Shown: piece by piece, positions 1-12,458 of the stretch | Numbering within the stretch: position 1 is the stretch's first letter | How the letters are laid out: the number at the start of each line of letters is the position of its first letter | Translations under genes and position numbers: made by a program | NCBI RefSeq assembly: GCF_964355755.1 | Contig: NC_092674.1 | Location: 27,206,001 to 27,270,000, forward strand | Length of the DNA stretch: 64,000 nucleotides | Direction of reading: 5' to 3' | Source of the DNA: Antedon mediterranea | Lineage: Eukaryota > Echinodermata > Crinoidea > Comatulida > Antedonidae | The notes under the pieces: model-generated | What the model was told of the DNA's origin: nothing | Databases searched by the model: none | Seen by the model: only the letters and a program-made list of their open reading frames with translations

Positions 1-371
1 TATCCACTACAAGTACTGCGGTAGGCATGAATAGTAATCGTCTGAATTCTAATTAAGTTAATTGTTAATTGTTCTATAATTTAGTCACCTGTGCCACAAT
101 CACATTGTCTTTAAAGTACGTTTATTGATAATTAAGCTAAAGAATGGATCCATCGAATGGATGTCATTGAAAGCATATAGCCCCGCATATAGCGTGACAA
201 TGGAGCTATAAAATAATTGTTTAACTTAATAATGGTTTGACGTTTTTAGAATGCGTGCGAGACGGATAATACGACATTCAAAGACGATTGCTGATACGGC
301 GTCGTCGCATATTCGCTGATCAACTGTTACGAAAAAAAAAGTTTGATTTGTTATGTTTGGTGTTTCAAAAC

Positions 372-3300
372 TTAAACACATTCTAGTTCTCCAAGAGTCA
401 GTTTGCCTGTCTCAAGTCGTCCTCCTGTATCACCAAGACGTATCGCACTCAGTGGTAGATACCGCTTATCCATGACGTAGCCTTCGTCTACTCTTACCAC
501 GTTATCGTTACTGTCACAGTTACAAGCCAACGATCTATCAGCACAGGAACCTATAAAATATATTTTTTTTTTATATAATCAGTTATATAATATATATAAT
601 ATATATAATATTAAATAAATTGCTTAATAAATAAAACATGTGTATGCCTGTAATTTGAGTTCTGTCCCCACTGTACGTGTATTAGGAATATTTCGATTTC
701 CGACGATCGACGACGACCTAACAAGACTAGTCAATTGCTTTGGTCTCGGTCGTCGTCTGGACTTAAGCTTGGTTCCTACTAGCAACGCAACGTAACGCAA
801 CCTACGCAACGGAAGAAAATGCTCTTCTAATAATTTTGTTTGCCTCCGCCTACGTGAAATCAAACCTGCGATATTTGCAGCACTGTTGCGTCGTTGGTTC
901 CCACTTGTGGTTACGCAATACAGCAATTTGCGTAAATACGTCGTTGCGTTGCGTTTTAATGGGAACCACGCATTAGCAGCCACCAAAACTGTGTCGAGGT
1001 GGGAATCAAGGAAATACGTCCTAATTTCTCCACACACACTATGACGTACTGTGTCCGTGACACACCGCAATTATCATACAGAACTCATCATTTTTTGTGT
1101 TCGCACGACAGGTATATTCAATGAAGAGCAATGCGTTTGTACTTTATAAACAATGAAGGGGAATATGGTACTTTTTTTTTATCTTTTATGGGTCTCTCCC
1201 ATCTTTATTCATTCAATCTTTAATGTATACAAAATTCATTATTATATAATATAATAAAATAATATCATAGAAGAGGTTGTTAATATAGACAGCACACAAA
1301 CAATCTTTTTATAGTACTGTATATAAATATTGCACATCCATTAAAGTAAACTTCATAATATTATACCTTATGGATATTGTTTCAAAAAGAACATTCAATT
1401 TTTTATTTATACAATTTTTCAGGTAAGTAATACGTTTCATTATTTCTATACATAATTGTTGTTTATAGCATTGATAATATGTATATTCTTATATTTTTTT
1501 CATTTATAAAGAGATGATGAAGTGAGGCATATTTCCATTTATTTAGTTGTTTTAATACATTAGCTTTGTATATGCTTAGCAAACCAATTGAAAACACATG
1601 ATCTACATATGTATTTCCAGTGCCAGTTATATTTTTGAAATTTGCCTCGATATTGAATTTAGTTATTGTATGCTCATTTATGTAAAGCCACAAATAATTT
1701 GCTTCTGCACATTCAAAAAATAAATGTGCATCATCTTCAACACAGTCGCATTGTAGACATTTGTTTGTGTTTACAATTTTCCATATACATAACCTCTTTC
1801 TAGTTGGCATAATTCTATGTAGTAACTTAAAGTTAATTTGTTTGAGCTTGTTTTCCTTAATTAATTTTATTTTACGCTCCCAGGTTAATTTCCAATCAAT
1901 TGTAGTATTAAAATACAACTGCCATTTTATTTGACATTTTGGTTCTATCCCTTTTTTCTAATAAAACAGTTATATATTTGCTTACTTGTTATTTTACATA
2001 ATTTAGTAGCAGGCTGAACCTTGTCCTGTATTGTATTTTCATTTTTTGACTAATAATAACGTCTTTCCATTCTTGTGGAATGGCTTGTAGTAATGTGTGA
2101 AATTCTGCTATCCAATTTGATTTTGAAATTAGAATTCCAAGTAACATATTCGAATTAATGAATCTATTACCAAAAACAATATCTTTTATTTTTCTAATAC
2201 CGGATCTGATCCAGTTTCTATACAGTAGTGATAGGCTATTATAACTTATAAATTTATTTCCCCAAATGTTTTGTTCTAATATTTCATCATAGCCTGATGG
2301 CCATTTTAATACAATTTCATTAAATTTAGTTAATGCATTTAATACATCTAGATAAAAACTAGGTACACCTTTACAAGATTTTATATTATAGTGAGACATA
2401 TTTTCAAGGACATCTAGAGGTCCGATATTATTTAAATACATAGTCGGTAAGTATTTCCACTTTGAAGGTTCGTCGTTAAAGAGACGTTTAGCCTATGATA
2501 TTTGGGAATATGGTACTTACCCTCTACACCACATGCGCACATGCTGGAGTTGATTGGAGCTCCCGCCCAATTATACATAGGTTGATTATCTCGACTCACC
2601 AACCAGCCATATGGAATGTTATAACGCCGATTGCGTATCATAAGTACAGAACTTTTACATTCGTACTAATTAAAATATAAGAAAAAACATTTAAACGTAT
2701 TAGTAGAGTTATTTAAGCTCTGTCTACACTATCAAAGTTTATGTGACAAAAAAATATGAAGTGCCCATATATTGACATGATTATGTCGTATCACGACCTT
2801 ATTTGGGCATGTTGTCACTACCATATTTTGTCACATCACACGTTTTTGTCAAACTAGTTTGATCGTGTAGACAGAGCTTAAGACGGTGCGCTTTTTCTAC
2901 CAACAAGATGATAATTGATAAAACTCGTCAGTAGGCCTATATTTCATTTTTATGTTTTTTTCTACGGTTCCGTTTTTGCCGATTTCTGTGACCGATCATA
3001 CGTATGTTCTGTATGTGTTGTGTGTACTGATGTGATATGACGCTCATCGCAGCAGTCACAGACGCAAGATGTTAGATAATAATATTATAGGCCTTCTCTG
3101 CCAGAAAAACAAAGTGTATGATATGATATATAATGTATTACAATTTAAACAATACAAACTTACCCCTACATACTGTCTACATGAGCGCGAGTTCATTACC
3201 AGCTTTTTCAGTTGAGTTGAGGTCAGTTGGTAGTCTGGACGGAATTCGAATTCACCAGCCTTGTCACGATTTCGAACACGTACTGGTCTTTTTCTTACAT

Positions 3301-4400
3301 GATGAACGATTGTCAATCCTTACATAAAAAATAGTTACTAATACCCATCAATCGATCAATCAATCAATCGATAATTTAGTCAATCAATCAGTTATAGCCA
3401 GTCAATCAGTAATCAATCAATCAGTTAATCAAACAATTAATCAATCAATCAGTTATAACCAGTCAATTAATCAGTAATCAATCAACCAATCACTTAAATA
3501 ATCAATCAATCGATCATTTAGTTAATTAATCAATCAATCAGTTATAGCCAATAAGTAATCAATCAATCAGTTAATCAATCAATTAATCAATTATTTATAG
3601 CCAGTCAATTAATCAGTAATCAATCAATCAATCAATACTCAATCAATTAATCTACGCGATAAACGGGTGGTTAACAAAACAACCAACCTATATCTGTTTC
3701 TGTTGTCATGTCACACTTGACTGTGAACGGCTCTACACCACCAGGACCGTCAGGATCAATGCCGTAGAAGTTATCTTCCGTTAATCCAGCCTTCTTGATT
3801 TCATTGCAGGACGGTAGGTACTGCTGTGTTGCGACTGTTGTGGCAAGGGGAGGTTGCGGAACTGTTGTCTTTGGCTCAGGATCTGGGGTATCAGGTAAAG
3901 GAACAGGGGGTGCTGGCGTTTCCGGTATACGTTCAAGTGCTTCATATAGTTCTGAAAAAGATAGTAAGAACAATAAGAAGGAGGCCAGAGCCTAACGCAA
4001 TTCTTATGCTATAATAAAGGTCTCCAGTAAGTTTATAGTCTTATTTGACTTAAGTTGTACTTATGTGAGCTTTTAAGTGAGACCTAAAACTCCTTATAAA
4101 TACTCCACTCTCCTTAAAACAATTACGAGAACCTTGTTTTAAAATCTTACCATCGATTTGTACTTGTATAGGCTGCATTGACCTGTAGCTAGCCTGCTGC
4201 CTATTGTTTAACGTCTGCCTTGATGTACTTCGTCCGCTATCTATCGATCTATCGATTTTTGTTTTAAGTTCATTTTCCATTTCCGTCAGCATTCTGTTCT
4301 GTATGTTTAACACACTACTAAGTTTGTCTTGTAGGGCAGACAGGTCTCCGGCTACAAAAACTACCATCGCCCCCACATAAATCCAAATCGTCAGATACAT
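372..4400 (-). CDS. Secreted coiled-coil protein with CNTNAP-type fibrinogen-like domain (copy 1)
   Basis: Five coding exons on the minus strand: 4151-4400, 3688-3951, 3164-3318, 2521-2665, 372-550. Together they give 330 residues, and all junctions are GT..AG and in phase. Exon 1 encodes a hydrophobic signal peptide (MYLTIWIYVGAMVVFVAGD) and a short heptad-like helix. Exon 2 encodes a Pro/Thr linker and the start of a fibrinogen-like domain (IDPDGPGG, then a VKCDMT motif). Exon 4 holds GWLVSRD followed by W-x-G-A and CACG. Exon 5 holds CNCD and ends RLGDTGG...LTLGELECV. This order matches the fibrinogen-like segment of contactin-associated proteins and related invertebrate proteins. It is probably an extracellular, lectin-like or matrix protein, possibly trimeric (inference). 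The exon-4 acceptor at 2665/2666 was chosen because it keeps the frame open and gives the same 145-nt exon as the neighbouring copy. Intron 4 carries a LINE fragment and a MITE. A possible poly(A) signal (minus) is at 121-126. Confidence 0.8.
765..976. mobile_element. GGTTCCCACTAG-family repeat, copy A
   Basis: It starts AAGCTTGGTTCCTACTAG and continues with runs of ACGCAACG. It ends in GGGAACCACG, an inverted end. The interior (about 790-920) matches 12459-12662 in reverse orientation, so this is a dispersed element. It is non-coding and MITE-like. Confidence 0.6.
1385..2450 (-). mobile_element. Decayed LINE: C-terminal part of a reverse transcriptase
   Basis: Two overlapping reading blocks on the minus strand (2441 to 1989, then 1942 to 1463) are separated by a frameshift and stops near 1950-1985. 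The second block has a zinc-finger-like C-x2-C...H-x4-C pattern (CLQC ... HLFFEC) preceded by PTRKRLCIW. This is typical of the zf-RVT region at the C-terminus of LINE polymerases. The first block fits the region just upstream (WNWIRSGI-type spacing). No polymerase catalytic core is present, so this is a 5'-truncated, dead copy inserted in an intron in the gene's orientation. Confidence 0.65.
2715..2880. mobile_element. AAGCTCTGTCTACAC MITE, copy 1
   Basis: About 165 bp, with inverted ends AAGCTCTGTCTACACTATCA and GTGTAGACAGAGCTTA. The interior has TGCCCATAT...GACATGAT...CACTACCATATTT...TCACATCACA. It is non-coding and lies in intron 3 of the first fibrinogen-like gene. It is one of nine copies in the window. 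Confidence 0.85.
3345..3655. repeat. AATC-rich degenerate satellite
   Basis: Degenerate (AATC)n tract with a longer superstructure: blocks containing GTTATAGCCAGTCAAT or GTTATAACCAGTCAAT recur roughly every 100 bp. It sits in intron 2 of the first fibrinogen-like gene, directly upstream of exon 3 on the coding strand. Confidence 0.85.
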
Positions 4401-6586
4401 GTTGCTGAAGCTCGGGCTAGGCCGTCAACAACAACAACAGTCGTAAGGCCAAGAGCAGTAGCTTAAACTATGACAGGATTTCCAATGAACAACCCCAAGT
4501 GTACGTGAAGCGTCTGATATATCCGGAGTATATCATTCCTATTGTCTATTTAGGCGGTTTACTTCCCTGCTAAGAAATAGCAGACAAGAATCGTAGAAAT
4601 AATTATAAAATGTCACCGTACACAGCATGTCACACATCACTGTAAATGTCACGCCATATTTTGTTGCTCTCATCTCGGTAGGAAATAATGTTCGTTGATT
4701 GAACAAATAATTTGAGAAAAAACTATTTTGCACCCGACATTTTTTGTGAAAACGAAAATAATAACCAGTTTTATTGGTTCAGCTTTAAAGAATTTCTTAA
4801 AATCTTTTCAACCTAAGTAATTCCTGCACTAAAATTGTAAACCGTGTCTTTCCGAAGTGAATAACAAGTTTAAAAGTGATGTTACTTATTTCAAATTAAT
4901 TTAACATAATACACATACATTGTCGTTTGTCGGTCTCTGATTGTAATCAGTATATATTTCATATTAAATAATTAAATTATTTTAGTTCTCATTATATATT
5001 TTGGTTGTTTGATTGTTCATGCTGTAGAGCTTGTGAGGTCAATTGTAACGAACAAACTATTTTCTCCGGTTACAACCGAATTAACTACATGTAGGGCCTA
5101 CGTATGAAAATTAAATTTGTTTTTTTTTACGCCTGCACTTTGTATCAACCATTGTGGTGTCCGTAATATTGGAACCTTTAATACAGTTATTATACGTTAT
5201 TATACATTGGAAAGAATAAATCTTTCATAGAAGAAATCCCTGAAGAAGAAACAGTGTTTCGCCGAAAGTTTGGCACTCTGACTTTTTTTATTTAATTTTT
5301 GCTTTATTTATCAACTGAGACCCAGTCACGGTTACAATTATAGCTTTGGTATTTTTCAGTAATTTGCTTTTGGATTAGTACTGTATTACCAAAGAAGCAT
5401 GAATAGATTGATTTATAAAGTAAAGAACGATTTTCACCATCATAATGGTCACGGAGATTGCAACCCTCCCTGCTATCTCTAAGAAGACTGGATCATTGTT
5501 TGAGGACATTTCAATTTGAGCGCAGCACTTAGCCTACTTGCACTTCGCAATTTCTAGATTTTGTATATTGTAAAACGTAAAATTTCGCGAAATAAAGGGC
5601 TCACGAAAATCGCGAAATTTTTAAGATTGAGTTGTTTACTTGCAGTATATAATAATACAGTATAGAAAATGAAAAAGATTATAAAAAGGCTAGTATTTAT
5701 ATCCTTAGTTTATAATACTATATATCCATCTCTAGCCCATCGATAGCTTCCCAAACGGAAGTGTCAAGTAGTCTTCGACGGTCATCAAGTTCTTACGCAG
5801 ATGGCGTACAGTTCGTCTTCCTTTTCTACCACGATATAGCCTTGATATACTACAATTTTCAGTATTTACGTGCATCGAATTCCTTTACAAATATATTTTG
5901 GCCCATGTGAATTGAACGTAGGAACACTGCGACAAAATCACCAGGAAAATGCGTGGCTGGTGATATCTCAAATATATGTTTGCTTGGGTATTTTACGCAC
6001 GTACTGCGGAAATTGCGTACACGAAAGGTCTTGTGGGACCATAATACTAGAAATCTAGGAATGTAATTGTTCTGCTATAAAGGTCACTTTATTAACTTCC
6101 GCTTGAAGCAGAACATAAGCAGAATCCTGAATTTTTGGAAAGCAAAATGACTTGGTTTGAGTGGAACAACAGTCAGATAAACATGTGTTTTCTACCAAAA
6201 GTTTATTGAGCACCATGACAATATTGACAGAAAAAAAAATTGTTTACTATACAATAATTTTCAGAAAAACAAATCAAATCTTATCTGTAGAAAGTTCTAC
6301 AACCCATTCATTATAAATGATTAATTTAAGACTTGTTATTTATCAATTTACAAGCACGGTAGAACGATACAATACACTAGTAATACTTTGTTATCGAGAT
6401 AATGATAACCAAAACCTAAGTAAATTGGAAAACGTTGATAATGACGATAACTAACAAACGATAACACTAACAATATTACTCGATGTGTTGATATTTTGCA
6501 GCAATGAATTTCACTACAGTATTCTTCTACATGAACAGGTCTATTTTTAGAAACAGTTTGTCAAGTTAAGCACGTGACAAGGCCCA
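4401..6586. other. Intergenic region between the two fibrinogen-like genes
   Basis: It holds the 5' flank of the downstream copy and the 3' flank of the upstream copy. I see no supported exon. A hammerhead-like motif lies near 5240-5270. A possible poly(A) signal for the upstream gene (TTTATT, minus sense AATAAA) is at 6202-6207. The rest is AT-rich unique-looking DNA. Confidence 0.6.
5238..5275 (+). ncRNA. Hammerhead-ribozyme-like motif (Penelope-like remnant?)
   Basis: CTGAAGA (5240-5246) matches the CUGANGA core. A GAAAC/GTTTC hairpin follows, then GCCGAAAG, which resembles the second GAAA core. Helices I and III and the cleavage triplet were not established. Motifs of this form are common in the terminal repeats of Penelope-like retroelements, so a degraded element end is the likelier reading. 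Confidence 0.25.
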
Positions 6587-8612
6587 TTACACTTTGCATT
6601 CTAAGCTACCAAGTGTTAGACCTCCGACCTCTTTTTTACCAGCGACGTCGCCGAGATGAACTGATTTGATCGGTAGAGTATCGATATCGTCCAGATAACC
6701 ACTATCACTCAATTTCTGCTTAGATTCATTTGCATCGCAGTTACATTTCACATTGTCGTTAATACATGTACCTGAGGAATGTATAACAACACTATGTTAA
6801 TAATACGTGTGAAAAGGAAGAAACTTAATTGATCGAGTAATGTAAAAAGATCAGCCTGAGCGGAAGTATTTCCCAGGGTGAAAGTTCATATAAATTGCAT
6901 GACAATAATACATACCCGTGACTCCGCATGCGCAAGAGAGGGAATTGGTCGGTGCACCTCCCCAGTTGATCATCTCCTCGCCATCTCTTGAAAGTAACCA
7001 GCCATGATGAAGCTTCTTCTTCTTGTGGTAGGCCAAGAGCACGGCACTTGTGCATGAATACTGCAAGAAACAAGAGAGGGATAGTTAAAACGTAGTCTGG
7101 GTTCCAGACGGAGTTTTGTCTTAATATTAGTCGAAACTGTAACTCCAATCCTATAGACAGCTTTTACAAACTAACACTATACAGTTAGAGCTAGAGAACA
7201 GAAATTTAAGATGCTACCATTCTGGAAACTGTAACTCCAAAAACTAACACTATGCAGTTAGAGAAAAGATACTGTTGACTCCAGATGTTTTAATGAAAGT
7301 AATAATACAGGCATATCAATTATTTAAAAAAAATGTCAACCCAAGTCAAGAATGAAAGTTATAGAGAAATCTGGGAAGGAGGCGTTAATCAGACTGCTTT
7401 AAGCTCTGTCTACACTATCAAACTAGTAATGATGTGCCCAATATGGTAGTGATATGCCCAAATATGGTAGTGATATGACATCATCATTTTCATTATGGGC
7501 ACATCACATTTTTTTGTCACATAAAGTTTGATAGTGTAGACAAGGCTTTAGCCAACTTTGTCCAACGCAACGTTTCCAACTTACACTAATATATTGTCTG
7601 CACTCTGTCGAAGCTGTTACAACCGCCAAAATTTGCTCTGCGTTCAACAAGTATTCAGGAGTGAATACGTTCGCACCTGGGTCATCTAAACCTTTGATTC
7701 TGATAGGCATAGTTGAAGCTTGTTGAACACCGATTGTAGTATATGCTGGTAAGAGAAAGTATTGATCAAGTATAAATATGTATTGATTGGTATTGATTTA
7801 TTTATTCAGCATATAGTGGACATATGATAAAATATAGGCCGATCAATTATCAGTGACGACACTACGTAAAGACGCATAATTATGTCGCGGCGTACAAAGG
7901 CTGATATTTTTACGACGCGCGCGCCAAGTCACTACACTAACCTCCATTGTCGGTCATGTTGCAGTATACTTCAAACTCTTCCATAGGTCCGTCTACGCCA
8001 TCTGGGTCAATCATGTAGTTACCATTGATGTCGAATCCAGAGTCTCTGACATCTTGACAGTGACGATAGCTTGGTGGGCCTGCGGCTTTAGTCGTTGTTT
8101 TGGTAGTGGTTGTTGGAGGCTCGGTTGTTGGCACCGTCGTTGTTGGTGGCGGTGGTGGTGGTTTGGTGGGTTTTTTCGCTACTGGTACAGTTTCTTTCTC
8201 TACTGGTACAGTTTCTCTGGCTTTCAAATCTAATTGATTGAATGAAGAGATTTTATTACCTTTTAAAAGAATAGTTTGATTTTTGTCTTTGTTGTCTGGA
8301 TTTAAATTCACTTTACTGTTCTACTACATTGGTCAAGAAGTATTTGTCATACTTACCATCTATTTGGCTCTGTAGTTCGGCTACCTTTGATTCGGTATCT
8401 GCCAAAAGTCTGGTTTCCAATTCTCTTAGTTCGTTTTCAAAATTCGTCTCAAGGTTTTCGATCTCGTCATTGAGTTCGTTAAAGATTTCGCGTAACAATT
8501 CTGCTTGCGTGTCTATTAAACGTTCCACGTTGTCACTAACATCGGCGATCGACGGACGAAAAACAGACAGACAGACTAAGACAAGGATGGAGATTGTTTT
8601 TAAACCTGCCAT
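6587..8612 (-). CDS. Secreted coiled-coil protein with CNTNAP-type fibrinogen-like domain (copy 2)
   Basis: Five coding exons: 8357-8612, 7942-8229, 7585-7745, 6916-7060, 6587-6771, giving 344 residues. All are in phase, with the same exon plan as the downstream neighbour; exon 4 is 145 nt in both. Exon 1 encodes a signal peptide (MAGLKTISILVLVCLSVF) and an acidic coiled coil (about residues 25-85). Exon 2 encodes a K/P/T-rich linker with six consecutive prolines and TTT clusters, then C-x2-V and IDPDGVDG...YCNMTDNG. Exon 3 ends CRQYIS. Exon 4 starts YSC and has GWLLSRDG, W-G-G-A-P and CACG. Exon 5 has CNCDAN, LPIKSVHLGD and GSLECKV. A TTTTTTCAG acceptor directly precedes the start codon, so a 5'-UTR exon is expected upstream. 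Extracellular role inferred; partner unknown. Confidence 0.85.
7401..7550. mobile_element. AAGCTCTGTCTACAC MITE, copy 2
   Basis: Starts AAGCTCTGTCTACACTATCA and ends GATAGTGTAGACAAGGCTT, with the family interior (TGCCCAAATATGGTAGTGATATG). It lies just downstream of exon 3 of the upstream fibrinogen-like gene (intron 3). Confidence 0.85.
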
Positions 8613-10849
8613 CTGAAAAAAGAAGAAAACAATATCAATCAATCATTTGTCGATTAAATTTGATAACAATCAACAACTTACTGTCACAAGATGCTAGCGC
8701 GGCTCGCACAGATTGTGTCGAAATATCGTAATGTGAAGGAAGGACGTGATATTCTAAATCAGGTTCAGTTTTCGTTAGAAAGTTTTCAATAATAAACAAA
8801 AACTTAACGATAAACTGACCTTGGTTCGCTAGTTGTGACTTGTTTAAAGGTATACTCTAAATTTATTTTTATCTATTGGCAAGCATGGGGATTATATTGA
8901 CCCGAATTGTTAATTTACAGAACTTTTCTTCCGTTTAGATTTCACAATTTTACGATAATGGTAACATGTTTGTTTTTGTTTAAATTAAGATGGTGAGAGT
9001 ATGCGCTGTTATGCACGTTAATACCTAGAATTCTATTTAACCTCACGACACCTGTTCTAAGATTTACCTCATTTAATATTCAAATACTTTTATACGTTAC
9101 GGTTTATGGAGTTTTTGTTCACAGGCAACAATTTAATAAATTGAGAAAAATCGTCACAAAATAAAGAAAATATGAAACGCAATGGGTGCATTAACAGTAC
9201 ATATAACAAACGAATATTATGTTGAAAACTGAGAAAATATAATTCTTTTTAAAGTTAATACACAACGTTAAGTGATTATTACAAAAATCAATTTCGTATC
9301 AGCCAGTGTGGATAATAGAATGTACATGTCAAACTTTTTAAAAACTCTTCTCATGAAGAAGTTTTCTTTATTTCCCCTATTTCATAAGTTTTTAAAATTG
9401 TTAATTCCTTGTTTGATTTAAGAGATACTTGAAACTTGTTTGTCATTATTCGTGCCAAATTCGTTGACCCAGCCCCATCAATTTGTTTTTATTATAAGCA
9501 TTGTCGAGTAATGGATTAAAGTTTAAATTGAAAAACAGATCTACGTGTGTACCTCAACATTAGAAAAAGAAATTAAAGAAAATATATTTTATATCAAAAT
9601 ACTCAAACGGTTAAAAGCGTGAAGCAAAGCGTGAAGCAAAGCGTCAACGAAGTTAAATATGCCTGCTTCCTACAACACGGTAGTGCTACGAACATTTATG
9701 AAACGCACGTGAAACGCGTGTAATATTCGTGCAACCAGCTAGAATATATAAAGCATCCGACATATAATTGATTGTTTAGCACTCGATTTTTACTCGAAAC
9801 TATTAGTATATAGTGTTTTGTTTCTATACAGTATTCATATAGACCGTAGGTTTTCGTCGGCATGTCTTCTTCCAAGCGATTTGCAAATTCATTTTTTCAT
9901 GGAATTAGTTCCGTTTATTAAGCACAATGTGAGTCCCATGTTATTTAGAAAACAATGGTACCAAGCAAATTAGTCTAACCACACGAATATCAGCATGCCG
10001 AATACTTCCGAACGTGCATGAATTGACAATGTATACCAGTTTACGGTTCGAAACTGCGAAATATCGGAATGTGCTACGAGACACGCTTAATGCGAAACGA
10101 GACAGCACGAAATACACACGTGGACCTACCACCACGTATTTTAAATAACAATATTTATGTATAGGCCTACTAATTAAATAAGACTAAATTAACCTACTAT
10201 CTCTAGATAGACTCATTTGTATAGTACTGTATTCGTAATAAATGTTGCCTTTTGTTACGTAGGCCTACCTGCCTGAGGCCTATTCAAAACAAGACTTGCG
10301 CCTAGTCCAGGTCTATTGTTTAACTGACTAAAATGTGTATTAAAGAAACTGTAAACGTTCCACCAATTTAGAACAAAAAAAAATTGATATAGAAAATATT
10401 ACCTTGGAAATAATTGCTTGATTTCTTTGTGTTAGTCCTACCAAACGGGACTATACCTCACTCTTTGCAGCCTTCAAGACAATTAACTTTCCGGTAAGTC
10501 CGTCTAACTGTGATGTCATTATACTCTCTTACTTAACTGACCAATCAGTGAAGCGCATTAATATCGCGTTCTCAGAGGCCACAAACTTTAGCTGGACACG
10601 CCAATCTATTATTTATGTACTTTTTTCTGTTTCGACGAGGTAAACTATAAACTAAAGTCATCGTAAATCAGGAAATATATTTCCATTAAATTTGTAAATG
10701 TGTAAACATGCCATCTATGCCAATTAAAAGAAGAGTAGAGAGAAAGTTGCGCATGATACATAAAATAACCAGATGATGAGCCGGGTCGGATATATTGAAC
10801 CGAGGGGAAAACTGGACAGATCTAAAACAACAAAACTCTTCGACCAGCA

Positions 10850-11390
10850 TGTTATTAAAAAAAATATTGTTTTATAGAACAGAAACTTTATTAACTTGGG
10901 CATAGTTTATTGAAAGGGGGCCTTAATCGACGGGACCAACCGAAAAACAGAAAATCCGTATGGTCTGATCTGAAACTCTTCAACCTCTCTGCTAAATTTA
11001 GCCGAACATAATGATTCAGTATTGTTTTACCAGGTAGGGTTTAATTTGGATATTTCCGGAAGAGGTTTATCTCCACATGTAATTGGACCGACCGACAAAC
11101 TGTATGGTCAGATATAAACAAGCTACAATACCATCCGACCTCTCTGTTATATCATGGAGAAATAACTTATTTCTCCATGGTTATATTTTGTCAAACTTAA
11201 TTATTTGGTATTGTTTTACCAGACACACGATTTAATTCACTTGGACACTATTTCCGGAAAAGGTCTCTCCACTTGCAATTGGTTCAGACGGAAACAATAT
11301 GAAAAGGCGGTTTCCGTGTGACAGACAATAGCAAACTGTCAGAATTGTGTTTTTTTATAGTATTGAGTTAATTCAGGTCAAACTATTCGG
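10850..11390. repeat. Degenerate tandem repeat, unit about 155 bp
   Basis: GTATTGTTTTACCAG recurs at 11019 and 11208. Each is followed by TTTAATT..., ATTTCCGGAA(G/A)AGGT, TCTCCAC and AATTGG. A preceding, more diverged unit begins near 10850. The second interval is 34 bp longer because of the palindromic insertion at 11153-11179 plus its duplicated target. Confidence 0.6.
11146..11186. mobile_element. Micro-foldback insertion 1 (27 bp) with 7-bp direct repeats
   Basis: GTTATAT (11146-11152), then a 27-bp palindrome (11153-11179; arms CATGGAGAAATA/TATTTCTCCATG), then GTTATAT (11180-11186). The preceding unit of the tandem repeat at about 10985-11015 lacks the palindrome and has a single GCTAAAT at the equivalent place. 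That looks like an empty site. Confidence 0.7.
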
Positions 11391-11479
11391 ATATAAACTC
11401 TTTCAGTTACGATGCACTCATGGATCGACTCTGGTTTTAAAGGACAGGACAGGCGCCATGACATTTTGTTATGTAAGGT

Positions 11480-11622
11480 TCAGCAAAGTATAAATGTGAT
11501 GTGCCTATATATGGGCATGATGATGTCATATCACTACCATATTTAGGCATACAACTACCTTATTTAGGCACATCATAATCATCATTTTTTTTTCATACTA
11601 GTTTGATAGTGTAGACAGAGCT
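11480..11622. mobile_element. AAGCTCTGTCTACAC MITE, copy 3 (left end degraded)
   Basis: It has the family interior (GATGTGCCTATATATGGGCATGATGATG) and a good right end (AGTTTGATAGTGTAGACAGAGCT). The left inverted end is not recognisable. Confidence 0.7.
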
Positions 11623-12224
11623 ACAGTTCAGCACTATTAAATTGTGATACAATTGTTTACCAGTCATAGTTGTTAAGAAAGGATTCTTCTGATGAGGGGG
11701 CGCTCTTTATCTAGCACCAACACAAAAACAACAAGACATGCATATCATTTATCAAAATATAATATGGTTAAAAACCGAATTATTCCCATTGTACCCATTA
11801 ACCTACAATTCTCATTCCTGTATTTTTAATAATATAAATATATATAAATGTATGAATGAAGCATGCACCCGATACCCGTATAGAATAGCAAACAAATACA
11901 AATAAAACATCAGTATTTAACGCATGACAATTTTGTGTAATGCCTTTAAATATAGCAATGCTACTCCTGGTGTGCATACAATTCCGCCAACTAAGATTTT
12001 AAAAGTTAAAAATAGTAGTTATAAGGATAAAAGGTCTACTACGTCTGTAAATTGTTAAAACCAAATCGTGATTGGCTGAGAGAATTCACGTTCACTATCG
12101 CAGCAATAGGCCTATATAATACTTTACACCCTGCATTAAATACATTTTAACAATTTAATTTTTAAAATTGATATATTCCTAAATACTTGTATAGGAGCGG
12201 CGACGGAAAGCCTTATTGCAGCTA

Positions 12225-12458
12225 AAGCGTGGTTCCCACTAGCGACGCAACGTAACGCAACGCAACGCAACGCTAAAGCGTAGTTCCCACTAGCGACGGA
12301 ACACAAGGACGTAACGCAACGCAAGTGAATTGACCAATCACAAGCGATGGCTTATTGGCTTGTGATTGCTAACTGTCTATAACTTCGCTTGTCATTGGTT
12401 AAAACGCTTGCGTTGCATTTACGTCCTTGCGTTACGTTCTAGTGGGAACCAAGCTTTA
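12225..12458. mobile_element. GGTTCCCACTAG-family repeat, copy B with duplicated left end
   Basis: Two left ends lie in tandem (GCGTGGTTCCCACTAGCGAC at about 12227 and GCGTAGTTCCCACTAGCGAC at about 12279). The centre contains GACCAATCACAAGCGATGG and TTGTCATTGGTTAAAACG. The right end is TAGTGGGAACCAAGCTTTA. The interior therefore folds back on itself. Confidence 0.75.

Larger units (their letters stand above)
551..2520 (-). other. Intron 4 of the first fibrinogen-like gene, filled with repeats
   Basis: This long intron separates the last two coding exons. It contains a GGTTCCCACTAG-type repeat (765-976) and a decayed LINE fragment (1385-2450). I see no other coding exon here. AT dinucleotide runs lie at 566-612. 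Confidence 0.7.

Noticed and set aside
624-1070. 148-codon open frame on the minus strand
   Set aside because: It lies within a GGTTCCCACTAG-family repeat and flanking intron, with no recognisable domain or splice structure.
2521-2665. Apparent frameshift in exon 4 of the first fibrinogen-like gene
   Set aside because: It appears only if the acceptor at about 2646 is used. The acceptor at 2666-2667 gives an open 145-nt exon (YECKSSVLM...) that aligns with the neighbouring copy.
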